A stretch of 64,000 bases of DNA from an uncultured Ignavibacteria bacterium (GTDB taxonomy: Bacteria > Bacteroidota > Ignavibacteria > Tepidaquicellales > Tepidaquicellaceae), in the NCBI GenBank assembly GCA_937974175.1, contig CALJIG010000120.1, positions 1 to 64,000 on the forward strand, written 5' to 3'. The translations under genes and the position numbers were made by a program. Shown one piece after another: positions 44,547-54,042 of the stretch; position 1 is the first letter of the stretch, and every line of letters starts with the position of its first letter. Below the pieces are notes generated by a model, which saw nothing but the letters and a program-made list of their open reading frames with translations, was not told the DNA's origin and made no database searches.

Positions 44547-45456
44547 GTTCTTTAATATTGTATTCGTTGCGCTCTGAATTTTTATGCTCTTCGCAGCACG
44601 AGCGTTTAGTTTCGACGTCGCACTTTTCACAGCATAAAAATTGCGCATGGCATTCAAGCTGGGCGCAGTTTACATACCTTTCACACGGCTCGCCGCAATG
44701 AAAGCATTTTGAAACTATCTGATGCGGCTCCGCTTTATTTATATCAACAGAAATTCTTTCATCAAACACGTAACATTTGCCAAGCCATCCTTTGCCTCTG
44801 ACTTCTTTATCTTTTCCGTAGTTAATTATTCCGCCGTGCAGATGATTTACATCTTCAAATCCTTCCTTTAAAAATAATCCCGTAAGCTTTTCGCATCTTA
44901 TTCCGCCCGTGCAGTAGGCAAGAATTTTTTTGCCCTCGAACATCTCGCGGTTCTTTCTTATCCATTCGGGAAATTCCTTGAACACTCTTACTTCAGGTCT
45001 TATTGCATTAGGGAAATGTCCTATATCATATTCATAATCATTTCTTCCGTCAACAATAACTACATCATCTCTTTGCAAAGCTTCATAAAAATCTTTCGGC
45101 TTAAGTTTCTTGCCGCTTGTTACATTCGGGTCAATATCTTCATCAAGGTTCATAGTAACGATTTCACTTCTGTGTCTTACAAACATTTTTTTGAAGCAAT
45201 GCTCATCGGCTTCATCGATTTTGAATTCCATTTTTTCAAAACGCGGGTCCATGCGCATTGCTGCGATGTAAGCATTAGTCTGGTCTATGGTTCCGGAAAT
45301 TGTTCCGTTGATACCTTCGTGTGCAATTATAATTCGCCCAAGCACTCCTAAGGATTTGCAGAATTTTAAATGAAGCTCTGCATAGTCTTCTGAATTTTCG
45401 ATCTTCGTATAGAGGTAGTAAAGCAGGATTCTATATGGTCGTACATTTCTTTTCAT
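44527..45456 (-). CDS. trhO: tRNA uridine(34) hydroxylase TrhO (rhodanese-like)
   Basis: A 309-residue YceA/TrhO protein that hydroxylates U34 of certain tRNAs using oxygen. The N-terminal acylphosphatase-like domain (GRIIIAHEGINGTISGT) precedes a rhodanese domain with catalytic Cys in ILAYCTGGIRCEKL. The C-terminal tail is Cys-rich (CFHCGEPCERYVNC, CCEKCD) and may bind zinc, as in many family members. Length is normal. Presence of an O2-dependent enzyme suggests at least occasional oxygen exposure. Confidence 0.93.
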   Translation of the reverse strand: MKRNVRPYRILLYYLYTKIENSEDYAELHLKFCKSLGVLGRIIIAHEGINGTISGTIDQTNAYIAAMRMDPRFEKMEFKIDEADEHCFKKMFVRHRSEIVTMNLDEDIDPNVTSGKKLKPKDFYEALQRDDVVIVDGRNDYEYDIGHFPNAIRPEVRVFKEFPEWIRKNREMFEGKKILAYCTGGIRCEKLTGLFLKEGFEDVNHLHGGIINYGKDKEVRGKGWLGKCYVFDERISVDINKAEPHQIVSKCFHCGEPCERYVNCAQLECHAQFLCCEKCDVETKRSCCEEHKNSERNEYNIKEREAALS

Positions 45457-45522
45457 ATTTTAATAATAATAATAACGATAAAAAAATTTAATGCAAAAAA
45501 CCGTTTCTTATTATTTGAATAG

Positions 45523-45961
45523 ATACCGCCCCCTCAATCCCTCCCGCCTCTGGCGGGACAGGCTCTTCTTATAAGGGAGGGGGAAGCCAAGAAGTATCTC
45601 GTTATTGTGTCAAGCGGAATTTAAAAATTTTTCCCTATTAGTAGGAATGGGGAAGAATATCTCGGAACGGAAAATGAAAATGGATATATTGCAGGCAGCA
45701 ATTGCCGGGGGCGCTCGCGTCCCGACATAGTCGGGACTTACTCAAAACAAAAAATTGAGTTCCTCAATTTTTTGTTTTGAGTAAACGAACCTTCGGTTCG
45801 TGCGAGCGCCTCCAATGCACGTGATTTTTTATTTTGCAGAATAACCCGTCAAAAATTCGTCAGAAATTGAAAACCTTTATCAAGTAAGCTTCCCCCTCTC
45901 CCGCTAAAGCGGGACTCGATACTTGATAGCTTTATAAGGGAGGGGATTGAGGGGGCGGTAT
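45523..45961. mobile_element. Non-coding 439-bp element with terminal inverted repeats (MITE-like)
   Basis: The two ends are inverted copies: ATACCGCCCCCTCAATCC at 45523 and GGATTGAGGGGGCGGTAT ending at 45961. Inner parts of each arm also match (GGGAGGGGGAAGC versus GCTTCCCCCTC), and each arm carries its own TCCCGC / GCGGGA mini-hairpin. There is no open frame of note inside. It looks like a non-autonomous repeat or degenerate mobile element within the 870-base gap between trhO and the small Cys-rich protein gene. No target-site duplication was identified. Confidence 0.55.
45710..45810. repeat. Cloverleaf-like palindrome inside the MITE-like element
   Basis: A closing stem GGCGCTCGC / GCGAGCGCC (45710-45718 with 45802-45810) encloses three hairpins in a row: TCCCGAC-ata-GTCGGGA (45720-45736), a long near-perfect one TTACTCAAAAC ... 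GTTTTGAGTAA (45738-45784) and CGAACC-ttc-GGTTCG (45786-45800). The folded form is a three-armed junction. It is not a tRNA: the arms are perfect palindromes and conserved tRNA positions are missing. Confidence 0.75.
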
Positions 45962-46140
45962 CAACAATCCGTCAATTTCAGAAAATAAAAATCATCACCA
46001 TTGTAAAAACAATACCGGCGGAATGAAAACCCGTCAAAAACCCGTCAGGATTAGAAAAATATATTGAGAAGATGAATATATGAAATATTGAAATGGAGAA
46101 AATAAGCTGGAATTGAAGAATCCGTCAAAAATTCGTCATT
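45844..46140 (+). repeat. Dispersed CCGTCAAAAA..CGTCA repeats
   Basis: The unit CCGTCAAAAAttCGTCA occurs near 45845, 46031 (as CCGTCAAAAAcCCGTCA) and 46122, with a partial copy near 45969. The spacing is irregular. They fill the non-coding stretch beside the MITE-like element; open frames across it are not supported as genes. Confidence 0.55.
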
Positions 46141-46326
46141 GAAGAAGAAACTTAGAAAAGAAGATGAATTAGATAAAAGTGAGGCGTGAATAAAGGAATG
46201 TGATTCGCCAAGGCGAATTACAATTTGGATTTCATCTGTGACATCATATAAATCATAGAAATCTGTGTTCCGGAATGTTACAATAATGCGACTTTTTTCT
46301 GAGAACTGGAAACCGGCAACTTGCAA

Positions 46327-46509
46327 CTAATCGATTTGAAACGCTTCGAACTCAATTATTTCGCCGTCCTTTACTTCGCATGCAACTGCAATCGGATTGC
46401 AGCAGACTTCGCAATCTTCAACATATGCCTGAGGGTCCTCGGTTGGGTCAATCAGCATAGAGATTTTCTCAAAGCAATAAGGGCAGGTAAATTCGTGTTC
46501 GATTTGCAT
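46327..46509 (-). CDS. CPXCG-type cysteine-rich small protein
   Basis: A 60-residue protein with two Cys pairs: EHEFTCPYCFEKI at the start and VEDCEVCCNPI in the middle, as in the CPXCG motif family. The fold is probably a zinc ribbon. The ILDPTEDPQ-like stretch (MLIDPTEDPQAYVEDCEVC) is conserved in the family. Function unknown. It follows the M3 peptidase gene on the same strand. Confidence 0.85.
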   Translation of the reverse strand: MQIEHEFTCPYCFEKISMLIDPTEDPQAYVEDCEVCCNPIAVACEVKDGEIIEFEAFQID

Positions 46510-46560
46510 AAGTATTTATTAAATTTCCCCTCCTTGTATGGAGGGGATTGGAATAAAAAA

Positions 46561-48255
46561 TTATAGAGCGGTGTCGTCTACTTTGTCTAACCAGTGTTCA
46601 ACATAGCTTACGTTCTGCTCAAAACATTCTTCAACGAATGGTGAGCCAAGCTTCGGGACTTTCAGCAATTCAGTATATGACATGCTGCCGCCTTCTTTGC
46701 AAAGCTTGATGTAGTCAGTCATTGCAGTATCTCGGTTCTCGTTGAACTTTCTCCAGAACTCGAATGCGCTTATTTGTGCGAGACAGTAATCTATATAGTA
46801 GAAAGGACTTTCATATATATGTCTTTGTGCCTGCCATCTGCCGCCGTTCTCGAGATAAGGATTATCGATGTAGTCAAGCAATGGAAGATATTTTTTCTCT
46901 GTGTGTCTCCAGAATTCTTTTCTTTGCTGCGGAGTAGCATCCGGATTTTCATAAACATAATGCTGGAATTCATCAACAGCAGTTCCATAAGGAATAAAAA
47001 TCATGCAGCCGTTAATAGCTGAGAATTTATATTTCTCCGTATCCTCTTTAAAGAACGAATGCATCCACGGCCATGTTAGAAGCTCCATACTCATTGAGTG
47101 AATTTCGCATGCTTCCATTGTAGGATTGTGATACTCAACAATATCAAAATTTCTGCTGCAGTATGCCTGGAACGCATGACCTGCTTCATGGGTAAGAACT
47201 ACAATATCGTGAGATGTTCCGTTGAAGTTAGAAAAGATAAAAGGCGCTTTGTAATCTTCGATGAAGGTACAATATCCGCCGGCTTCTTTTCCTTTTTTGT
47301 TAACAAGGTCCATCAGCTCATTATCAACCATGTAATTGAAAAACTCGCCTGTTTCTTCTGAGAGTTCTTCATACATTTTTTTTGCGTTCTCTAATATCCA
47401 TTCGGGAGTTCCTTTAGGTGTAGCATTGCCCGAATTAAAATCCAGTGCGCCGTCGAAGTACTCGAGCGTTTCAAGTCCGAGGCGGTTTGCCTGACGCTGC
47501 TTTAACTTTGCTGCAATCGGCACTGCGTATTTTTTAACGTAGCTTCTGAATTTTTTTACATCTTCAGCATTGTAATCTGTGCGGCTCATTCTGTAATAGC
47601 CGAGCTCTACAAAATTTTTGAAGCCAAGCTTTGTTGCAATTGTATGCCTTACTTTTACTAAGTCATCGAAAATTCTGTCAAGCTCTTCAGCGTTATCGGA
47701 ATAGTATTTCCATTTTGCTTCGTTAGCTTCTTTGCGTTTTGCTCTATCTGTAGAAAGCATAAAAGGCTCCATGCCGGCAATATTTCTTTCTTCGCCGTCA
47801 TAGAAAATTTTAGCAGTGGCTATCAGCTTATTATACTCTGTGCAGAGTTCATTTTCCCTTACAAGGTCATCATTAATGATGGGGTCGTAAGATTTAATGT
47901 AGCAGTCTGCAACAGCAAATAAAAGCTTGCCGAATTTCTTTTCAAGTTCAGCTTTGAATTTTGACTGAACCAGAGCTTTGTAATATTCTGAAATATATCC
48001 TGAGAAGATAGGTGAGTTGTCATCGAAGAATTTTTTTTCTTCTTCGTAAAACCCGTTATTCGTATCGATAGAATAATTAACTGAGGCGATATTAAACATC
48101 GTCGAAAAATTCTTTCTTACAATGTTAATGTTTTCAATAATCCGGCACTGAGTTTCTGCTGACTCGGCATTATTAAAATCCATTAAATCTTTTTGTATCT
48201 CACGGCCGATAGTGTCAAGGTCAGGGCGGGAATACTTGAAATCTGAAAATTTCAT
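46561..48255 (-). CDS. M3-family oligoendopeptidase
   Basis: A 564-residue zinc metallopeptidase of the PepF/M3 group. The zinc site HEAGHAFQ is near residue 365, followed by the third ligand Glu in EACEIHSMSMELLTWPWMH. It has no signal peptide, so it should act on cytoplasmic oligopeptides. Length is near the family norm. It is probably transcribed with the CPXCG gene. Confidence 0.93.
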   Translation of the reverse strand: MKFSDFKYSRPDLDTIGREIQKDLMDFNNAESAETQCRIIENINIVRKNFSTMFNIASVNYSIDTNNGFYEEEKKFFDDNSPIFSGYISEYYKALVQSKFKAELEKKFGKLLFAVADCYIKSYDPIINDDLVRENELCTEYNKLIATAKIFYDGEERNIAGMEPFMLSTDRAKRKEANEAKWKYYSDNAEELDRIFDDLVKVRHTIATKLGFKNFVELGYYRMSRTDYNAEDVKKFRSYVKKYAVPIAAKLKQRQANRLGLETLEYFDGALDFNSGNATPKGTPEWILENAKKMYEELSEETGEFFNYMVDNELMDLVNKKGKEAGGYCTFIEDYKAPFIFSNFNGTSHDIVVLTHEAGHAFQAYCSRNFDIVEYHNPTMEACEIHSMSMELLTWPWMHSFFKEDTEKYKFSAINGCMIFIPYGTAVDEFQHYVYENPDATPQQRKEFWRHTEKKYLPLLDYIDNPYLENGGRWQAQRHIYESPFYYIDYCLAQISAFEFWRKFNENRDTAMTDYIKLCKEGGSMSYTELLKVPKLGSPFVEECFEQNVSYVEHWLDKVDDTAL

Positions 48256-48474
48256 GAAGAAATAAAGTGGGGTTGAAAAAATTTGAAAAACAAATATAAA
48301 TTAAGGGGGGGCAATTAACAATTAAGAATTTTTAGGATAAAAGCTGACCTAAATCATATTAAATCTGAAAAAAATATACCATTTTTACAATATCGGTATT
48401 TGATTTTAATTAAAATTACTTATTAAAATGAGTGCTCGCATAAAGGTTCTTTCTTCAATTTTAACTATTGTTCA

Positions 48475-51400
48475 ATGATTTCCTCTAAATTCTCAACTAT
48501 TGATGGCAATGAAGCTGCCGCTTACATAGCTTACAAATTAAACGAAGTTATCGCAATATATCCTATAACACCTTCATCGGGGATGGGTGAACTTTCCGAC
48601 GTCTGGTCTTCCTTACGCAAGCCGAATATCTGGGGCAGCGTACCTGTAGTTCAGGAAATGCAAAGTGAAGGCGGTGCAGCAGGCGCAGTACACGGCGCAT
48701 TACAAACAGGCTCGCTCACAACAACTTTCACAGCATCGCAGGGATTATTGCTTATGATTCCCAACATGTATAAAATTGCGGGCGAACTTACTTCAACTGT
48801 TTTCCACGTAAGCGCAAGAGCATTATCCGCTCAGGCTTTATCTATTTTCGGAGATCACAGTGACGTAATGGCAGTAAGACAGACAGGTTTTGCATTGCTC
48901 TGCTCAAACTCAGTTCAGGAAATTATGGATACTGCTTTGATAGCGCATGCAGCTACTCTTGAATCAAGAATTCCTTTCATCCATTTCTTCGACGGGTTCA
49001 GAACATCGCATGAAGTTGCCAAGATAGAATTGATACCGGAAGAAATCATTAAGCAAATGATTGAAGAAAAGTTTATATATGAACACCGCAAACGCGCGCT
49101 TTCACCTGATAATCCGTTTATAAGAGGAACAGCGCAAAATCCTGATGTGTATTTCCAGGGAAGAGAAACAGTGAACCGGTTTTATGATAATTGCCCGGGT
49201 ATTGTCCAGAAATACATGGATAAATTCTTTGAACTGACAGGCAGAAGATATAATTTGTTTGATTATTACGGCGACCCGAATGCAGAGAGAGTTATTATTA
49301 TGATGGGTTCAGGTGCTGAAACAGTTGAAGAGACAATTGATTACTTAAAACAATCAGGCGAAGAAAAAATTGGAGTATTAAAGATTCGTTTGTTCAGACC
49401 TTTCTCAATAAAACATTTTATAGATAAGCTTCCTAAATCAGTAAAGAAAATAGCAGTATTAGATAGAACAAAAGAGCCCGGCTCTAATGGTGAACCGATG
49501 TATAAAGATATTGTAACGGCTATCAGTGAAGCAATGACTTCAGATAATCCTCCGTTTGAAAAGTTCCCCCATGTAATCGGCGGAAGATACGGACTTTCAT
49601 CAAAGGAATTTACTCCTGCCATGGTGATGGGAATTTATGACGAGCTTAAAAAAGATAATCCGAAGAATCATTTTACGGTTGGTATAAATGACGATGTAAC
49701 ATTTACAAGTTTGAAATACGATAAACATTTCTTAAAAGAAAATGATAACGTATTCCGCGCAATGTTTTACGGACTCGGCGCAGACGGCACAGTTGGCGCA
49801 AATAAAAATACGATTAAAATTATAGGCGAAGAAACGGATAATTATTGCCAGGGATATTTTGTTTACGATTCAAAAAAATCAGGCTCAACAACTATCTCTC
49901 ACTTAAGATTCGGTCCTAATCCGATTAAATCATCTTATTTAATCGGCTCATCTAATTTTATAGGCTGTCATCAGTTTAACTTCCTTGAAAAGTTTGATAT
50001 GCTCAGAAATATTGTAGAAGGCGGAACGTTTTTATTAAATTCTCCCTATGGAAAAGCTGATATATGGGATAAGCTCCCAAGAATAGTTCAGGAAGATATA
50101 ATCGACAAGAAAATAAATTTTTATGCAATAGATGCTTATAAAGTTGCGAAAGAAACAGGAATGGGTTCTCGTATGAATACAATTCTTCAGACATGTTTCT
50201 TTGCAATATCCGGAGTGCTTCCAAGTGACGAAGCAATCGGAAAAATAAAATATTCCATTCAAAAAACTTATGGAGCAAAGGGTGATGAAATTGTAAATAA
50301 AAATTTCAACGCAGTTGATAAGACTCTTGAAAATTTATTTAAAGTTGAAGTCCCCGCAAAGGCTTTAGGTAAAATTGAGCTTCCACCTATAGTTCCCAAT
50401 GATGCACCAAACTATGTGAAGAACGTTCTATCCAAAATGATTTCCGGTAACGGCGATGAAGTATCAGTAAGCGAAATGCCGATTGACGGAACATTTGCAT
50501 CTGGAACTTCTCAATGGGAAAAAAGAAATATTGCTTTGCAGATTCCTGAGTGGGATGAAAGCATCTGCATACAATGCGGCAAGTGCGCAATGATTTGTCC
50601 ACATGCTACTATAAGAATAAAAACGTATGATAAAAAATATTTAGAAACTGCCCCTGCAGGATTTAAATATATGAAGGCAAAAGGAAAAGAATTCGGAGAA
50701 GATACTTTATATACAATTCAGGTTGCAGCAGAAGATTGTACGGGATGTACACTCTGTTATGAAATTTGTCCTGTAAAAAATAAGAGCGAAGTAAGACTTA
50801 AAGCACTTAACATGATTCCTCAATTGCCTGTACGTGAAAAAGAAAGAGCAAACTGGAATTTCTTTAAAGAGCTTCCTGAGTATGACAGAACAAAGCTTAA
50901 CATTCATTCTATAAAAGACAGTCAGATATTACAGCCGTTATTTGAATTCTCCGGTGCATGCTCAGGCTGCGGTGAAACTCCTTATATAAAACTAGCTACA
51001 CAGCTCTTCGGTGACAGGATGATTATTGCAAATGCTACGGGATGCTCATCAATTTACGGTGGTAATTTGCCTACAACTCCATATACAATTAACATTGATG
51101 GCAAAGGTCCTGCATGGAACAATTCACTCTTCGAAGATAATGCAGAGTTCGGTCTTGGAATGAGATTATCTATAGATAAACATTTTGATTACGCTGCTGA
51201 ACTTTTGATATCAATGAGCTATGACTTAGGAGAAGTTTTCGTAAGCGAAATTCTCCACTCACCTCAAAAAGAAGAAATAGATATTGCAAGACAGAGGGAA
51301 CGAATAACTCTTCTGAAAGAGAAACTAAAAAACATTAAGTCGCATAATTCCGAAATGCTCCTTAGTGTTGCAGACTATCTAGTAAGAAAATCAGTATGGA

Positions 51401-52062
51401 TTATCGGCGGTGACGGATGGGCGTATGATATCGGCTACGGCGGACTTGACCACGTTCTTGCCTCGGGCAAAAACGTAAATCTTCTTGTGCTTGATACTGA
51501 AGTTTACTCTAACACCGGCGGACAGATGTCGAAGTCAACAGGTATCGGTGCCGTTGCAAAGTTTGCTGCAAACGGAAAGAGCTCACCAAAGAAAGATTTA
51601 GGTCTGCTTGCAATGAGCTATGGCAACGTTTATGTTGCCCGGGTAGCAATGGGAGCAAATGATTTACAAACTTTAAAAGCATTCCTTGAAGCGGAAGCTT
51701 ATGACGGTCCTTCGCTAATAATTGCTTACTCACATTGTATAGCGCACGGAATAAATATGGAGAAAGCATTGGACAGCCAGAAAGGCGCAGTTGATAGCGG
51801 ATACTGGCAGTTGTTCAGATATAATCCTGATTTATTGAAGACAGGAGAAAATCCATTTAAGCTGGATTCCAAACCACCTAAAATAAAATTTGAAGACTAT
51901 GCCTACAGGGAAACACGATATAAGATGCTTACAAAATCACATCCTGAACATGCAAAGCATTTATTAAAACTTGCGCAGCAGGAAGTTAATAAAAAATGGA
52001 AACAATACGAGAAGATTGAAAAAGAACATGCACCTGAAGTAAAAACTGAAAACAAAATTTAA
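48475..52062 (+). CDS. nifJ: Pyruvate:ferredoxin (flavodoxin) oxidoreductase
   Basis: A 1195-residue single-chain PFOR that makes acetyl-CoA, CO2 and reduced ferredoxin from pyruvate. Domains are in the usual order: pyrimidine-binding alpha domain at the N-terminus (AVYPITPSSGMGEL-like start), gamma domain (about 430-620), two-[4Fe-4S] domain with CIQCGKCAMICPH and CTGCTLCYEICPVKN (about 690-770), and the TPP beta domain with CSGCGETPY, IGGDGWAYDIGYGGLDH and the NTGGQMSKST loop. Complete. Two redox genes follow closely. Confidence 0.97.
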   Translation: MISSKFSTIDGNEAAAYIAYKLNEVIAIYPITPSSGMGELSDVWSSLRKPNIWGSVPVVQEMQSEGGAAGAVHGALQTGSLTTTFTASQGLLLMIPNMYKIAGELTSTVFHVSARALSAQALSIFGDHSDVMAVRQTGFALLCSNSVQEIMDTALIAHAATLESRIPFIHFFDGFRTSHEVAKIELIPEEIIKQMIEEKFIYEHRKRALSPDNPFIRGTAQNPDVYFQGRETVNRFYDNCPGIVQKYMDKFFELTGRRYNLFDYYGDPNAERVIIMMGSGAETVEETIDYLKQSGEEKIGVLKIRLFRPFSIKHFIDKLPKSVKKIAVLDRTKEPGSNGEPMYKDIVTAISEAMTSDNPPFEKFPHVIGGRYGLSSKEFTPAMVMGIYDELKKDNPKNHFTVGINDDVTFTSLKYDKHFLKENDNVFRAMFYGLGADGTVGANKNTIKIIGEETDNYCQGYFVYDSKKSGSTTISHLRFGPNPIKSSYLIGSSNFIGCHQFNFLEKFDMLRNIVEGGTFLLNSPYGKADIWDKLPRIVQEDIIDKKINFYAIDAYKVAKETGMGSRMNTILQTCFFAISGVLPSDEAIGKIKYSIQKTYGAKGDEIVNKNFNAVDKTLENLFKVEVPAKALGKIELPPIVPNDAPNYVKNVLSKMISGNGDEVSVSEMPIDGTFASGTSQWEKRNIALQIPEWDESICIQCGKCAMICPHATIRIKTYDKKYLETAPAGFKYMKAKGKEFGEDTLYTIQVAAEDCTGCTLCYEICPVKNKSEVRLKALNMIPQLPVREKERANWNFFKELPEYDRTKLNIHSIKDSQILQPLFEFSGACSGCGETPYIKLATQLFGDRMIIANATGCSSIYGGNLPTTPYTINIDGKGPAWNNSLFEDNAEFGLGMRLSIDKHFDYAAELLISMSYDLGEVFVSEILHSPQKEEIDIARQRERITLLKEKLKNIKSHNSEMLLSVADYLVRKSVWIIGGDGWAYDIGYGGLDHVLASGKNVNLLVLDTEVYSNTGGQMSKSTGIGAVAKFAANGKSSPKKDLGLLAMSYGNVYVARVAMGANDLQTLKAFLEAEAYDGPSLIIAYSHCIAHGINMEKALDSQKGAVDSGYWQLFRYNPDLLKTGENPFKLDSKPPKIKFEDYAYRETRYKMLTKSHPEHAKHLLKLAQQEVNKKWKQYEKIEKEHAPEVKTENKI

Positions 52063-52074
52063 ACTTTAAATATT

Positions 52075-52497
52075 ATGATTAAAATATTTGCTTTTGTTCT
52101 CGCAGGACTTCTTCTCACTTTTTTTTGTATGAATAAAAGTGATATAGATCTGAAAAACGGTGAATTGATATTTAAAACCGGTAAGAACTTATCCGGTGAG
52201 GTTCTGCAGGATATGGAAAAATCCGAAATGAGAGGTATGCAGCACTCATGCGCGCACTGTCATGGCGAATCTGCAGAAGGTAAACCGTATAGAAGAATGG
52301 GACCGACAGGCTCAATTAAATTCAAAGATTTATCCGATGCAAATTTGCACAAAGTTCCTTATACCGATGAACTGTTCTTCAGATTTTTGGATAATGAAAC
52401 AAAAAGTGACGGTAAGACGGCAGAAACAGGAGTAGTATGGAAGATGGCTGAGAAAGATAAGATTGATTTACTCGCTTACTTAAAAACTTTAAATTAA
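52075..52497 (+). CDS. Monoheme c-type cytochrome, membrane-anchored or lipoprotein
   Basis: A 140-residue protein with an N-terminal hydrophobic run (about 3-17) ending in LLTFFC, which could be a lipobox with Cys18 or a plain signal. One heme motif CAHCH (near residue 59) and a later Met (RMGPTGS) as probable sixth ligand. The C-terminus KIDLLAYLKTLN is typical of cytochrome c domains. It lies 13 bases after nifJ. A periplasmic cytochrome beside a cytoplasmic PFOR is notable. Confidence 0.85.
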   Translation: MIKIFAFVLAGLLLTFFCMNKSDIDLKNGELIFKTGKNLSGEVLQDMEKSEMRGMQHSCAHCHGESAEGKPYRRMGPTGSIKFKDLSDANLHKVPYTDELFFRFLDNETKSDGKTAETGVVWKMAEKDKIDLLAYLKTLN

Positions 52498-52538
52498 CAT
52501 TTTGAAACTTGAAGCGCTGCTTCGCTTAATATTAAATT

Positions 52539-53531
52539 ATGGACCTCTCAACAAAATACATGGGTTTAAAATTAAAAAACCCAATAGTTCCATCAGCTTC
52601 TCCCTTATCAAAAAATCTTGACTCGGTAAAGCAGCTTGAAGATGCCGGCGCTTCTGCAATTGTATGTTACTCTTTATTTGAAGAACAGATTACTCACGAT
52701 AGCCATGAGCTTGATTATTTTTTAACACGAGGAATAAATTCTTATCCCGAAGCTTTAACATATTTCCCGGATGTAGAAGATTACAATTTAGGACCGGATG
52801 AATATTTGCGGCATATATCACGAATGAAAGAGAGCGTTCATATTCCCGTTATAGGAAGTCTAAACGGAGTGAGCACAGGCGGATGGATAAAATACGCTAA
52901 GCTTATTGAGCAGGCAGGCGCTGACGGATTAGAACTTAACGTTTACTACATACCGACAGATCCGGAACTGCCTGGATACGAAGTAGAAAATATGTATGTG
53001 AATGTTTTGAAGTCAGTGAAGGAAACTGTTAACATTCCCGTTGCAATAAAACTAAGCCCGCACTTTTCCTCATTCGCAAACATGGCAAAGCGCCTTGATG
53101 ATGCAGGGGCAGATGCGCTGGTAATGTTTAACAGATTTTACCAGCCGGATTTTGATCTGGATAATCTTGAAATAGTGCCGCACTTAATGCTATCAAACAA
53201 CTGGGAAATGAGAGTGCCTTTAAGATGGATTGCAATTTTATACAGGAAAATTCATGCTAGCATGGCAGCAACAAGCGGAATTCACAGCGCAGAAGATGTA
53301 ATAAAAATCATGATGGCCGGCGGTGATGTTGCAATGGTATGCTCTGACTTGCTAAGGCACGGACCTGTCCGAATAACGGAGATTCTCAGTGATATTATGA
53401 CTTGGATGCAGGAAAAAGAATACGAATCGATTTCACAGATGAAAGGAAGCATGAGCCAGAAATCTGTTACGGAGCCTGCGGCGTTTGAACGCGCAAACTA
53501 TATGAAAGTGCTTAACAGCTATAAGGAATAA
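52539..53531 (+). CDS. Dihydroorotate dehydrogenase-like flavoprotein
   Basis: A 330-residue FMN barrel of the PyrD/PreA superfamily (MDLSTKYMGLKLKNPIVPSASP, then GLELNVYYIPTDPE, VAIKLSPHFSSF, AATSGIHSAEDVIKIMMAGG). The catalytic Ser/Cys region typical of true DHODH (NxSCPN) is replaced by LNVYYIPTD, so orotate may not be its product. Such DHOD-like proteins are often encoded beside PFOR in Bacteroidota/Chlorobiota. It is the last gene of the nifJ unit, 41 bases after the cytochrome. Confidence 0.87.
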   Translation: MDLSTKYMGLKLKNPIVPSASPLSKNLDSVKQLEDAGASAIVCYSLFEEQITHDSHELDYFLTRGINSYPEALTYFPDVEDYNLGPDEYLRHISRMKESVHIPVIGSLNGVSTGGWIKYAKLIEQAGADGLELNVYYIPTDPELPGYEVENMYVNVLKSVKETVNIPVAIKLSPHFSSFANMAKRLDDAGADALVMFNRFYQPDFDLDNLEIVPHLMLSNNWEMRVPLRWIAILYRKIHASMAATSGIHSAEDVIKIMMAGGDVAMVCSDLLRHGPVRITEILSDIMTWMQEKEYESISQMKGSMSQKSVTEPAAFERANYMKVLNSYKE

Positions 53532-53558
53532 ATTGTTTAAAATAAACAGATAAAGATT

Positions 53559-54017
53559 TTATTTGATGGAAGCTAAATCTTTCATATACCATTCCTTATC
53601 TGTTTTCTTTTTTATTTGGTCTGCGGCTTCAATGGCAAGTTTCAGAAATTTTTCTTTCAATTTATTTTTTCCGAGCACCATATAAGCTCTTGCCATACAC
53701 TCATATCCGTAACCCAAATCAAAATCAGTAAAGCCATGTTTCATGGTTAAGTCGTAACATCTTTTTGCATAATACAGCGCCTCTTTTCCAAAACCAAAAT
53801 GAGCATGTACACGCGAGCAAATCCATTCGCCTCTTTGCTGATTTAGTTCTGTTCCGGCAAATTTCCAATGCCAGGTAGAAACATGCGCCAGTCTTATTGC
53901 TTCACAGATATCATCATCTGAAGGATTTTCTTTTCCCATTATGTCCCATACTGCATTAAACGAATTGCATCCGAGTTCTCTATGAATCTCTTTATTTAAT
54001 AAAGTTTTTTTAGGCAT
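53559..54017 (-). CDS. Small helical (TPR-like) protein
   Basis: A 152-residue, mainly helical protein with TPR-like repeats (ICSRVHAHFGFGKEALYYAKRCYDL and YGYECMARAYMVLGKNKLKEKFLKLA). These often mediate protein contacts. No enzyme motif is visible. It leads into a minus-strand set of small genes and converges on the nifJ unit. Confidence 0.7.
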   Translation of the reverse strand: MPKKTLLNKEIHRELGCNSFNAVWDIMGKENPSDDDICEAIRLAHVSTWHWKFAGTELNQQRGEWICSRVHAHFGFGKEALYYAKRCYDLTMKHGFTDFDLGYGYECMARAYMVLGKNKLKEKFLKLAIEAADQIKKKTDKEWYMKDLASIK

Positions 54018-54042
54018 AAATTACTTATAAAGTTTATTGGGT

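Noticed and set aside
45710..45810. tRNA gene, because of the cloverleaf shape
   Set aside because: The arms are perfect palindromes, the middle arm is far too long and conserved tRNA bases and the acceptor/T-loop pattern are missing.
46051..46326. Open frame of 91 codons on the minus strand
   Set aside because: It runs through short GTCA repeats and low-complexity sequence, overlaps no conserved domain and has no supporting context.
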